Positions 16,884 through 24,232 of a DNA stretch of 55,144 bases are shown one piece after another. Position 1 is the stretch's first letter, and the number at the start of each line of letters is the position of its first letter. The DNA comes from Galbitalea sp036271795 (lineage in GTDB: Bacteria > Actinomycetota > Actinomycetes > Actinomycetales > Microbacteriaceae). Where the stretch lies: assembly GCA_036271795.1 (NCBI GenBank), contig DATAZY010000104.1:1-55144 (forward strand). The letters are read 5' to 3'. Under the pieces are notes generated by a model. That model did not search any database. It was not told the origin of the DNA and saw nothing but the letters and a program-made list of their open reading frames with translations. Position numbers and translations under genes: made by a program.

Positions 16884-17038
16884 TGGTGTCCTCCGGATAT
16901 CTGAACTCTCACCAATGTTAGATTGGAGCCGCGGCGGCCGCTTCTCGAATACTGCTTATCGTGTCCAGCGACGGCGACATCCGAGAGCCGACAAGCATTT
17001 CGGCCGCACGACACTTCAACGCGGACCCACGCGTATGG

Positions 17039-17584
17039 TTACGAGTTCGGTGTGCGCTGTGCACTCCGAACTACGGCTGACAACTGCCCGGTGACGTTTG
17101 AGTTTCCGACGAACGCGTTGGTCTGATTGCCATTGTTCGCGACCTCGCACCCGTCAGTCGTAATCTCGACCTCGACGTGGTGCGCCGCGCCCCAGAAGTA
17201 CGCGTCGTCACGGCTGCCAGTGTCATTTGGGCAGTTGACCGGCCCCGAGGGATAAGCGCTCACATCGTGATCGAGTTCCGAGGCTAGATTCGCCCCCACG
17301 TCCGGGCCGAGCTGGACAGCTGCGGCAACGAGATAGGTGCCCACGGGTTTGAATCTCCGCTTGTATTGGCAGAGAGTGACGTTTGCCGGCGCAAAGGGCA
17401 CTAGTTTTTGTGCTGCGCCTTTCTCGTTCGTCGGACCCGATACCCGCGACTGCGCGGGACAGGCGGTCACGGGGAATTTCACAGTTTTCGAACCCACAGC
17501 AGGTGAGGTGCTGCACGCGCACAGAACCAGCACGAGTGACCCAATCAGGAGTCCGGTGCTCACACCCCGACGTTTTGATGTCAT
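17039..17584 (-). CDS. Putative secreted lipoprotein, unknown
   Basis: From ATG 17584 the protein has 181 residues with a lipoprotein signal peptide: positively charged T-S-K-R-R, hydrophobic G-L-L-I-G-S-L-V-L-V-L, lipobox L-C-A-C near residue 24. The mature part has several cysteines (C-P, L-C-Q-Y, N-C-P-N, D-G-C) that could form disulfides, and no recognised domain. The same frame stays open far upstream, but the signal peptide fixes the start. The start shares its A with the stop of the small upstream coding frame (TGATG), suggesting coupling. Confidence 0.65.
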   Translation of the reverse strand: MTSKRRGVSTGLLIGSLVLVLCACSTSPAVGSKTVKFPVTACPAQSRVSGPTNEKGAAQKLVPFAPANVTLCQYKRRFKPVGTYLVAAAVQLGPDVGANLASELDHDVSAYPSGPVNCPNDTGSRDDAYFWGAAHHVEVEITTDGCEVANNGNQTNAFVGNSNVTGQLSAVVRSAQRTPNS

Positions 17585-17926
17585 CAAGAGGGCGATGCCT
17601 CCCCGTCCAATGCGCAGCAGTTCACCGCGTTCGGTTCGCCGGACGACTTTCCAGTAACCGTGTAGACATTCTTGCTCGTTCCGGACACCGCACCGGTCGA
17701 CGCCATCAAAACGCCCCAGGTACCGGGAGTGCCGGCGCATGGAGAGAACCGGCGACCCCAACAGCTGACTTCGTACCACGGCGATAAGAACGCGCATCCG
17801 CGGCGCCCAGAACGACACCAGCAGTCGCCCGAGCGCCACCAGAAAGCTCCGCGTGTCCTGATTGGCTGGCAGAACTGGATTGGCGAGCACGTCGGACGCA
17901 AGAGTCACTAGTCGAGATCGCCCCAT
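17584..17926 (-). pseudogene. Possible frameshifted small gene upstream of the lipoprotein
   Basis: This 340-bp stretch has no intact gene of normal size, but both halves look coding. From ATG 17926 one frame gives a natural-looking, high-GC3 segment (R-L-V-T-L-A-S-D-V-L-A-N-P and L-G-R-L-L-V-S-F-W-A-P-R). Near 17710-17720 the coding-like signal moves to another frame that ends exactly at the lipoprotein start (TGATG). That second frame could also be read as an independent 40-residue ORF from ATG 17706. Either a broken gene or a small coupled gene fits; no family was recognised. Confidence 0.35.
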
Positions 17927-17943
17927 GCGTACCCAAAGGGTGA

Positions 17944-19368
17944 CTAGGCGGCGGGAACCGCGGACTTCGCTCGGGCCGGAAGCAGGATGGCGACCAGCGC
18001 GGCAACGACCGTGATGCCGATCGTCCACCAGAACGCCACATCGAATCCTTGAACCAGTTTGCCCGAGTTGATCGCTCCGGCAAGGACGACGGCGATGAGC
18101 GCGGTTCCGAACGCTCCGCCGACCTGCTGCACGATGCGGGTGATGGCTGACGCGTGCGGCATGTCCGAGCGCGGCAGGTCGACGAAGGCGACCGCCATGA
18201 CAGGGATGAACACGGCGCCGAGACCGATCCCTCGGACGAAGAGGACGACACCGAGATACCACAGGCTGGTCTGCGTGTCAGCAAGCGCGAAGGGGATGGT
18301 CGTGATCGCGACCAGGAGAAAGCAGGTGATCGCGACGGTTCGGGCGCCGAAGCGCTCGACGAGCCTCCCCGCAAAGAACCTCGCCAGAAGGGACCCAACG
18401 CCCTGCGGGATCAGAAGCAGTCCTGCGTCGAGTACCGAGTCTCCGCGAAGGATCTGGAAAAACAGCGGGAGAAGGAACGAGCTGGCGAAGAGCGCTGCGC
18501 CCAGGAACACGAGGACAGTTGACGACGAGCGCAGTGATCGAACCGTGAGCAGACTGATGTCGATAATGGCCGCCCCGCGCTTGCGGACCGCCCAGAGGAT
18601 GAACGCTGCGAGCAATACCGTGCCGACGACCACCGGAATCCACACCTGCGCGTTGCCGAATCCACCGTCGGCGCTGGCCTTGGAGAGCCCGTAGAGCAGC
18701 GCGGCGAGCGCGGGCGCGATGAGAACGAGGCCAACGACATCAAGCCTGGCTCGGGAGGCCCCGGCGGCCGGGGCATCCTTCGGAAGCCACAGGAATGCGA
18801 GTACCAGCCCGACCAGGCCGATGGGCACATTGATCAGGAACAGCCACGGCCAGCTGAGGAAGTTGAGGACGAGCCCACCGAGGACGGGACCGAGGATCGG
18901 ACCGAGCGCGATCGGGACGGTGACTGTCGACATTGTCCGCGCGATCTTCGTCTGGTCCACGTTCTGCATCGCGAGAGTCGTGAGCAGCGGGAGCATCGCG
19001 CCACCGCCGAGGCCTTGGATGATGCGGAACGCGATCAACGAGTCCGCGTTCCACGCCGTCGCGCACAGTGCGGAGCCGACAAGGAAAAGCCCGAGTGCGA
19101 TCATCCAAAGCCGCTTGCCACCCAAGCGAGACTGCGCCCAACTGACGAGCGGAATGGCGACCGCGAGTGCGAGCAGATACCCGGTGCTGACCCATTGGAT
19201 CGTCGCGATCGAGGTGTGGAGCGAATGGGCAATCGTCTTGATTCCGATGGCGACGATGGTCGTGTCCAGGATGGCGGTGACGCCCCCGACGAGTAGTGCT
19301 GCCAGCAGGCGTCCCGTCGACGCGCTCCGTGTCGTCGAATTGCCCCGCGCCGTTGTTGTCCCGCTCAT
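17944..19368 (-). CDS. MFS drug exporter, DHA2/EmrB-QacA type
   Basis: The roughly 474-residue protein has the 14-helix DHA2 layout. It has an early D-T-T-I-V-A in helix 1, W-V-S-T-G-Y-L-L in helix 2, motif A-like L-G-G-K-R-L-W, and the helix 5 G-P-I-L-G-P-V-L-G-G-L-V motif C of drug/proton antiporters. ATG 19368 is preferred over GTG 19371 because GAGG lies 5 bp before it. It is divergent from a TetR-type gene with two matching operator palindromes between, so it is probably induced by its own substrate. Confidence 0.92.
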   Translation of the reverse strand: MSGTTTARGNSTTRSASTGRLLAALLVGGVTAILDTTIVAIGIKTIAHSLHTSIATIQWVSTGYLLALAVAIPLVSWAQSRLGGKRLWMIALGLFLVGSALCATAWNADSLIAFRIIQGLGGGAMLPLLTTLAMQNVDQTKIARTMSTVTVPIALGPILGPVLGGLVLNFLSWPWLFLINVPIGLVGLVLAFLWLPKDAPAAGASRARLDVVGLVLIAPALAALLYGLSKASADGGFGNAQVWIPVVVGTVLLAAFILWAVRKRGAAIIDISLLTVRSLRSSSTVLVFLGAALFASSFLLPLFFQILRGDSVLDAGLLLIPQGVGSLLARFFAGRLVERFGARTVAITCFLLVAITTIPFALADTQTSLWYLGVVLFVRGIGLGAVFIPVMAVAFVDLPRSDMPHASAITRIVQQVGGAFGTALIAVVLAGAINSGKLVQGFDVAFWWTIGITVVAALVAILLPARAKSAVPAA

Positions 19369-19380
19369 CACTGCCTCTCA

Positions 19381-19442
19381 ATAAGAGCCGCATTCGTTTC
19401 TTATAGTAGGGAGCTAGAATAAGAAACGCAAGTGGTTCTTAT
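19381..19442. promoter_or_regulatory. Twin TetR operators between exporter and regulator
   Basis: Two copies of a 24-bp palindrome with ends ATAAGA and TCTTAT lie at 19381-19404 and 19419-19442, 38 bp apart start to start. Their inner halves pair, giving a perfect 10-bp inverted repeat at 19395-19404/19419-19428. Overlapping -10-like boxes TATAGT (19402-19407, plus) and TATTCT (19417-19422, minus) lie in the middle. Operator 1 covers the exporter leader and operator 2 ends at the TetR ribosome site, so both genes are likely repressed together. Confidence 0.75.
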
Positions 19443-19451
19443 GGAGGCAGG

Positions 19452-20054
19452 ATGACCGCCACACGCCGGCGCGGAGCGGAGCTCGAGGCAGCGGTCCTCG
19501 AAGCGGCCTGGGACATCCTCAGCGAACGCGGCTACGGCGCACTCACCTACGAGGCGCTCGCCCAGCAGGCGAAGACCGCAAAGCAGGTCATCTATCGGCG
19601 ATGGCCCACCAAGCGTGAGCTGCTGTTTGCCCTACTCGAGCACCACGGCAAGTCGCTGCCGAGCATTGAGGTCGACACCGGGTCACTGCGGGAAGACGTG
19701 CTTACCTTGATGCGAAACTCGAGTAGCCGCCTCAGCGACCTCACAGCCATCTTCAGCGGGCTCATCGGGACGCACTTCGACGAGGTCGAGGCGACGCCGC
19801 GCGAGCTTCGAGCGGCACTCTTCGGTAACCGCGCCAACGCCGTCGAGGCGGCACTTGAGCGAGCCGTCGCCCGAGGTGAGATGGGCGCGGGCGAGATTCC
19901 CGCGCGGGTCGTCGCTGTTCCTTATGACCTGTATCGACACGAGGCTGTCATGTCACTCGCATCCATGCCGGACGAGGTGCTCGTCGAGATCGTAGATCAG
20001 GTCTGGCTGCCGCTGGTGGGTCAGTATGCTGGGTCATCCAAGACGCAGAAATGA
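19452..20054 (+). CDS. TetR/AcrR family transcriptional regulator
   Basis: The 200-residue protein has an N-terminal TetR HTH (A-A-W-D-I-L-S-E-R-G-Y-G-A-L-T-Y-E-A-L-A-Q-Q-A plus V-I-Y-R-R-W-P-T-K-R-E-L-L) and a TetR_C-type ligand domain. A GGAGG ribosome site lies just upstream of ATG 19452. It is divergent from the EmrB-type exporter and should repress it and itself through the twin palindromes. The ligand is unknown. Confidence 0.93.
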   Translation: MTATRRRGAELEAAVLEAAWDILSERGYGALTYEALAQQAKTAKQVIYRRWPTKRELLFALLEHHGKSLPSIEVDTGSLREDVLTLMRNSSSRLSDLTAIFSGLIGTHFDEVEATPRELRAALFGNRANAVEAALERAVARGEMGAGEIPARVVAVPYDLYRHEAVMSLASMPDEVLVEIVDQVWLPLVGQYAGSSKTQK

Positions 20055-20111
20055 CATCGCCATAGCGCCGGGTTGCTCCAGTTCGCGGCTCGCAAAGCTA
20101 CCCGATGATCG

Positions 20112-21314
20112 TCACCTGGTCAGCCGGTCGACCAGCTCTCGGTATCGTTCGGAGGTCGCGCTAACCACTTCGTGGTCAAGCTCCGGAGGGGTGCCTTCCC
20201 CATCCCAGTGGGCCCCCAGCCAGTCGCGTACAGGCTGCTTGTCGAAGCTCTGACCCCGACTTCCGGCCGCGTAGGTTGCGGCATCCCAGTAGCGACTGGA
20301 GTCGGAGGTCAAGACCTCGTCGCCGAGGGTAATCACGCCATCCTTCACGCCGAACTCGAACTTGGTGTCGGCGAGGATGAGACCCTTGGTCTCCGCGATC
20401 GCCGACGCTCGTTCAAAGACCCGGAGCGATAGCTCACGCAGAGCGGTCGCATTCTCGTGCCCGACGAGCTCGGCCATACGCTCAAAGGTGATGTTCTCAT
20501 CGTGCTGGCCCGCGGGGGCCTTGAATGCGGGCGTGAAGATCGGTTCGGGCAGCCTGTCGCCATCCAGGAGTCCTGCTGGCAACGCGATTCCGCACACGTT
20601 TTGGCTGCGCTGGTATTCGACCCAGCCGCTGCCGGCGAGGTAGCCGCGCACGACGCACTCGATCGGGAACATCGTAAGCTTCGTCACGAGCATCGCGCGC
20701 TCGGCGATGGACTCCGGGATCACGGTCCACTCCTTGCGGGGCGCCAGGTGGTTGGGCATGTCCTTGAGCTGCTCGAACCACCACGCACTGAGTTCCGTGA
20801 GCAGTGCTCCCTTGCCGGGGATCGCTGGCGAGAGCACATGATCTGCTGCGCTGACGCGGTCGCTCGCGACCATGAGAACGAGGTCGGGATGCTCGCGGGA
20901 TGAGTAAAGGTCGCGGACCTTGCCGGAATAGTCGTGGTCGAATCCGTCGAACATCTGCTCTGCCATGACTTTCTCGCCCTTCTGTAGGGATTGAATGGTG
21001 CGCTCGACAGTGGCAATCTGTCGGTCGAGTCGGGACTTCTCCTGCTTTAGCCAGCCCAGGTGGGAACGGAACGCGTCGATATCCGTGGTGTCGCCCGTGA
21101 AAACCTGACCGATGGCGAGGATGCCGAGGCCCAGTTCGCGCAGCAGGAGGATGCGTTGCAGACGCACCAGCGAATCCGCGTCGTAGTATCGGTAGCCGTT
21201 TGAGCCGACGCGGCTCGGCGCGAGCAGCCCGACTTCGTCATAGTGACGGAGGGTTCGGGATGTTGTCCCGGCAAGCCGCGCGACCTCCTGGATCGAGAAC
21301 TCGGCTGGCGTCAT
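20112..21314 (-). CDS. purC: MerR/TipA-type regulator fused in frame to SAICAR synthetase (PurC)
   Basis: The 400-residue protein joins two unrelated parts without a stop or frameshift. Residues 1-127 are a MerR domain (F-S-I-Q-E-V-A-R-L-A-G-T-T-S-R-T-L-R-H-Y-D-E-V-G-L-L, then G-Y-R-Y-Y), a long dimerisation helix, and the M-A-E-Q-M-F-D-G-F-D-H motif that normally leads into a TipA drug-binding domain. From residue 129 it is PurC: Y-S-G-K-V-R-D-L-Y, V-A-S-D-R-V-S-A-A-D-H, I-P-G-K-G, F-P-I-E-C-V-V-R-G-Y-L-A-G-S, and L-A-D-T-K-F-E-F-G. Both PurC signature segments are intact, so it should still make SAICAR from CAIR, aspartate and ATP in purine synthesis. The usual PurC N-terminus is missing. 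An internal start at the M-A-E-Q methionine (20960) is conceivable. No other pur gene is adjacent. Confidence 0.9.
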   Translation of the reverse strand: MTPAEFSIQEVARLAGTTSRTLRHYDEVGLLAPSRVGSNGYRYYDADSLVRLQRILLLRELGLGILAIGQVFTGDTTDIDAFRSHLGWLKQEKSRLDRQIATVERTIQSLQKGEKVMAEQMFDGFDHDYSGKVRDLYSSREHPDLVLMVASDRVSAADHVLSPAIPGKGALLTELSAWWFEQLKDMPNHLAPRKEWTVIPESIAERAMLVTKLTMFPIECVVRGYLAGSGWVEYQRSQNVCGIALPAGLLDGDRLPEPIFTPAFKAPAGQHDENITFERMAELVGHENATALRELSLRVFERASAIAETKGLILADTKFEFGVKDGVITLGDEVLTSDSSRYWDAATYAAGSRGQSFDKQPVRDWLGAHWDGEGTPPELDHEVVSATSERYRELVDRLTR

Positions 21315-21320
21315 GTTTCG

Positions 21321-21351
21321 ATCGTAGAAGTTGACGCAGAGTTAAGGTCAA
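21321..21351 (-). promoter_or_regulatory. MerR-type promoter of the fusion gene (19-bp spacer)
   Basis: On the minus strand, -35 TTGACC (21346-21351) and -10 TACGAT (21321-21326) are separated by 19 bp, the over-long spacing typical of promoters twisted open by MerR proteins. The spacer holds an imperfect dyad (GACCTTAACTC facing GAAGTTGACGC). The -10 ends 6 bp before the ATG at 21314, so the transcript would be leaderless. This supports autoregulation through the MerR half. Confidence 0.6.
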
Positions 21352-21374
21352 GCACTCTTCGCGGCACTGATGCT

Positions 21375-21393
21375 AAATCGGCGGAGAATGGGG
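21375..21393. repeat. Partial att-like copy (19 bp)
   Basis: AAATCGGCGGAGAATGGGG is identical to 31357-31375, the sequence spanning the 3' end of tRNA-Ser and its flank. It lies 282 bp outside the left boundary copy, suggesting an older or second integration event at the same site. The 543 bp between the fusion gene and 21859 hold no gene I can support; a minus-strand frame at 21311-21520 ends near this scar and could be a truncated remnant. Confidence 0.6.
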
Positions 21394-21612
21394 TGTCTGG
21401 GTTCAGGACATCGTTGATAGTGACGGAAGAGCCCACCGCCCCACCCGCAGCAGCATCTAACGCGGCCCAGCCGGTTCCTGGCAGCTCGTGAGGTCGAGCG
21501 CATGTCAACTGGAAAACCACTAACCCTCGCGCAATTCGAGCCCCGCCGAATTGGCTTCTGACCGCGTCGCGGGCTGATCATGGTCCGCAGAAATACGCGC
21601 TACCAAAGCGAA

Positions 21613-21646
21613 AGTCGAGACACCATCTATCAACGATGTCTCGACT
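21613..21646. repeat. Perfect 10-bp hairpin next to the left att copy
   Basis: AGTCGAGACA (21613-21622) and TGTCTCGACT (21637-21646) form a perfect stem with a 14-nt loop, 6 bp before the att copy at 21653. It has no T-run, so a recombination or excision-related role or a terminator are both open. Confidence 0.5.
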
Positions 21647-21652
21647 CATCAC

Positions 21653-21678
21653 ATCGGCGGAGAATGGGGGATTCGAAC
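21653..21678. repeat. attL: left 26-bp tRNA-derived boundary repeat
   Basis: The copy is identical over 26 bp to 31359-31384. After GGATTCGAAC it diverges (TCGAAGAGTT instead of CCCCGAGGGC), so only the tRNA 3' part is duplicated and no tRNA is rebuilt here. Confidence 0.8.
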
Positions 21679-21782
21679 TCGAAGAGTTGGATCAGATAGA
21701 GCTGGTTAGAGCCCATTTTGATTGATTTTCGGCGGATTTCAACGCCGTTCGATCAGCTAGAAAGTCGCTCGACTTCGCTCAT

Positions 21783-21804
21783 TTGAGGGTGATTTGAGGG
21801 TGGC
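21783..21804. repeat. Candidate integrase arm-type site, left
   Basis: Two tandem copies of TTGAGGGTG start 11 bp apart (21783 and 21794). The same 22-bp sequence, in the same orientation, occurs at 31284-31305 just inside the other end of the element. Tandem short direct repeats near both ends are what arm-type binding sites of tyrosine integrases look like. Confidence 0.55.
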
Positions 21805-21858
21805 GAGGCGTGAGTCGAGCGCTCCAGCTGGGAGCCCCGACGATTGCAGTCGGCAACC

Positions 21859-22785
21859 CTAGGTCCCCGCCGGGCGGGCACCAGACAAGTAGGAAAGGTC
21901 GAGTTCACCGGTATGGCTGAGCTGATCCAGCGTGAACTCATTTGCGCCCACGACTGTCACCGTGATGCCGCTCACGGCGTCGGCAACCCCTGGTCTTTTC
22001 TTATCCGATTCGGATGGCTTTACGATGCTCTCGATCGCTCTGCCGAATTCACGCCAAAGTCGCTCGCGTGCGGCACCTACGGGCCGGCCACCTCGTTCTG
22101 GGAATAACTCGCCTGCCACAGTTGCCAGATCACGAGTGCGCGCGACCGTTTCGAGCGTCTCTTCGCTTTCTTCGCTAAAGTCCACGATCGGAAGTTCACC
22201 CGTCTCGAGGATCACGTAGACGGTCAGGTCGAGCCCAGGCGGCGTCCAGAACTTTGAATGAATTCGGAACTCTGACACGACATCTAACGCTCGACCCAGC
22301 GGGCTATTCGCATTGTTCGCTGCATGGCTAGATTTCGAGCTGAGTTCATCGAACCAGTACACGACTTCGTCCGGCATGGCGATACGAGAGAAGCGTCGCC
22401 CGACCCGAACAGCAAATTTTCTTTGCTGATCCCAATCTCCCCGAGCTATCCCATCGGTGCGCATCACGTCGACCACGGACGACTTGGGAAGGGTCGAGAT
22501 GAATTCGAGGTCAGCGAACAGGCCGTTCTCGTTGTCGGTGAGAGCTACCCACCGAGGGCGTCGGCCCTTCAGCGCCGGTCTAGCCTTGTCCGCGCTCAAC
22601 TTGACCGCTCGAGCCACAGTCAGGTTTGGGCGTTCCGAGCTGTTCGTAATGTCGCATGACTGCGAAATGATGACGACCCCGTCTGGGCAATCAACCTCAA
22701 CGCCCCCGATGAGCAGACTTGCGACTGCCAAGAGGTCGCCTTGCCGCGCGTCGGCCAGCGCCGCGGTTCTGTAGTCGTCGCTCAT
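21859..22785 (-). CDS. Unknown protein with QGD and SQSCD motifs (operon gene 3)
   Basis: The protein has 308 residues from ATG 22785 (a GTG sits one codon earlier). No family was recognised. Near the N-terminus are Q-G-D-L-L (about residues 15-19) and a V-V-I-I-S-Q-S-C-D-I strand (about residues 37-46); the buried-strand-plus-Cys/Asp pattern looks like an active or metal-binding site. The middle has L-T-D-N-E-N-G-L-F-A-D-L-E and R-K-F-A-V-R-V-G-R-R-F-S-R; the C-terminus has F-T-L-D-Q-L-S-H-T. It starts about 10 bp after the stop of the membrane HTH gene and is the last gene of a three-gene unit within the mobile element, which suggests it is the effector or a regulator of a defence-type module. 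Confidence 0.8.
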   Translation of the reverse strand: MSDDYRTAALADARQGDLLAVASLLIGGVEVDCPDGVVIISQSCDITNSSERPNLTVARAVKLSADKARPALKGRRPRWVALTDNENGLFADLEFISTLPKSSVVDVMRTDGIARGDWDQQRKFAVRVGRRFSRIAMPDEVVYWFDELSSKSSHAANNANSPLGRALDVVSEFRIHSKFWTPPGLDLTVYVILETGELPIVDFSEESEETLETVARTRDLATVAGELFPERGGRPVGAARERLWREFGRAIESIVKPSESDKKRPGVADAVSGITVTVVGANEFTLDQLSHTGELDLSYLSGARPAGT

Positions 22786-22794
22786 CACCGAGGC

Positions 22795-23352
22795 TTATCT
22801 AGAGTTAAGAAGGTCACTGGGTCTACCGGCGCGCGGTGTGACGATTAGCCCTGAATTGGCAACTCGCTGGCGGAAGGCATCGAGAGGACTTACACCGTTC
22901 TCGTCTGGATGGACGAGCGCGATACGGGTCTCTTCGACGTTGCGTCCGCGCAAGTCGTCCACCAGCCGATCCAATCGAGCAAGGATCTCGACGTTGTGAG
23001 CGCTCAACTTCTCGCCGATCATCCAATTGTGAATCGACCGTCTCGACACACCCATCGCCTGCGCTAACTGCTCCCAGGTCAGCCCGGTCGAGTCCCGAAG
23101 TCGACGAAGCAACTGAACAGTCGATAGCGCAATCTTCGAAGGCTGAGACAGCACGGAGGTCACGGAGATTGAGGTAGTCGATGGGGCGTTCCACATTCCC
23201 GTACCGGTTGAGCCCAAGACGATTGAGGTCGAAATCGCGGCCCCGAGCAATAGATATTTCGCACCCTGCTTGCTGATGGCGCTCGGCAGTTGATCTTCGA
23301 ATGTGTTGGTCCGGCGCTGCACGACGGGGAGGACGTCGCTGAACTCGTTCAT
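22795..23352 (-). CDS. Membrane-anchored XRE-type HTH protein (operon gene 2)
   Basis: The 185-residue protein has one predicted transmembrane helix (residues about 31-50, A-K-Y-L-L-L-G-A-A-I-S-T-S-I-V-L-G) and then an HTH of the Cro/XRE type: L-T-W-E-Q-L-A-Q-A-M-G-V-S-R-R-S-I-H-N-W at residues 91-110. A C-terminal segment (E-N-G-V-S-P-L-D-A-F-R-Q-R) follows. A DNA-binding domain behind a membrane helix is unusual and may relay an envelope signal. Its start overlaps the stop of the TIGR04255-like gene by 4 bp. Confidence 0.82.
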   Translation of the reverse strand: MNEFSDVLPVVQRRTNTFEDQLPSAISKQGAKYLLLGAAISTSIVLGSTGTGMWNAPSTTSISVTSVLSQPSKIALSTVQLLRRLRDSTGLTWEQLAQAMGVSRRSIHNWMIGEKLSAHNVEILARLDRLVDDLRGRNVEETRIALVHPDENGVSPLDAFRQRVANSGLIVTPRAGRPSDLLNSR

Positions 23353-24164
23353 TCCTTGCTTCCAAATTTGCTTAGGAAGCTGGGCTTCACCGCCCAGCGA
23401 AAGAAGTTGTAGGCGAGGTCGGATAGGTCTTGAAGGCGCCCCATCAAAGTGGTCGACTCAAACGCAACGCGACCGTCGCCAAAAGCATCGAGATCCAATA
23501 TCCAACTCTGCGTAGTCGCAGGGGGAACGGATGGGTCGTGCGTAGTGTTGGCAGGCAAAAATCCCCATTTCGCGATGAGGTTGCCAGCGGGAGCGCTGAA
23601 GAGAGAGTCACTAAAAGACTGCTGAAGGGCTACGTCATCTGAGGGGGAGATGATGGCTCGAGCGCCCAGCACCGTCGGCTCGACGAGGTCTTCAATGTTG
23701 TCAAGATCGCTTGGTTGGTCCAAACGGTTGACGTAACGCCAACCGACCCGTTGTGCGACGGTTAGCTGAGCAAGACGCTCGATTTCGCCAACGATATTGG
23801 CAAACCGCGACAGCATGTCATCCCGCGTCGTGTATGCCCCGCGGTTTTCAAGTGTTACGAACACCGGAGTGAAGTAGACCCACCAAGCTTCGTCCACCGA
23901 AGACCACTGGCGACTAGGTGGAGCAGGCTTTTGTCGAACCTGACCAGACAAGTCGAACTCGAACGAGACAGCCTGGGGTGAAGTTCCAATGGGATAGTCG
24001 GCCGAAATGGCTATGCCCAACTCGTCTGCGATGTCGACAAAACTAGTCGAGAGGACGGTTTGTTCCGGCCATTGCACCTGACACAGAACTCGAACCAATG
24101 GGGCAGCATCGAGATGCGGATCATCGGGTGCTGCGGCGAAGGGGTGTTTTGGCTGCGCATTCAC
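23349..24164 (-). CDS. TIGR04255-like family protein (operon gene 1)
   Basis: The 271-residue protein matches the pattern I associate with the sporadically distributed TIGR04255 family: an early A-P-L-V-R-V-L-C-Q-V-Q-W-P strand (residues 21-33), a W-V-Y-F-T-P-V-F-V-T-L-E segment (95-106), Y-T-T-R-D-D-M-L-S-R-F, and R-V-G-W-R-Y-V-N-R-L (139-148). Its biochemical function is unknown and its patchy occurrence is typical of accessory genes. Here it leads a coupled operon with a membrane HTH protein and an unknown protein. Start ATG 24164 has a TATCGT -10-like box 12 bp before it, so the message is nearly leaderless. Confidence 0.75.
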   Translation of the reverse strand: MNAQPKHPFAAAPDDPHLDAAPLVRVLCQVQWPEQTVLSTSFVDIADELGIAISADYPIGTSPQAVSFEFDLSGQVRQKPAPPSRQWSSVDEAWWVYFTPVFVTLENRGAYTTRDDMLSRFANIVGEIERLAQLTVAQRVGWRYVNRLDQPSDLDNIEDLVEPTVLGARAIISPSDDVALQQSFSDSLFSAPAGNLIAKWGFLPANTTHDPSVPPATTQSWILDLDAFGDGRVAFESTTLMGRLQDLSDLAYNFFRWAVKPSFLSKFGSKE

Positions 24165-24179
24165 AGTTCACACGATACT

Positions 24180-24190
24180 TCACAATGTGA
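24180..24190. promoter_or_regulatory. Palindrome TCACAATGTGA upstream of the three-gene operon
   Basis: An 11-bp perfect palindrome (TCACA-A-TGTGA) lies 16 bp upstream of the operon start, just behind the TATCGT box, with further TTCACA-type half-sites (24170-24174 region). It is a candidate operator for the XRE protein encoded just upstream or the operon's own HTH protein. Confidence 0.4.
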
Positions 24191-24232
24191 TGCGCCTCCC
24201 GGATTGCCGCGATCTGTGCAAAACACGGTGCG

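Noticed and set aside
16884..17038. Possible small gene between the DUF1801-like gene and the lipoprotein stop
   Set aside because: A short plus-strand frame begins at 16923 but has no ribosome site, no family pattern and runs antisense into the lipoprotein gene.
21311..21520. A 69-codon minus-strand frame between the fusion gene and the left scar
   Set aside because: It runs into the MerR promoter and the att-like scar, lacks a ribosome site, and at best is a truncated gene end.
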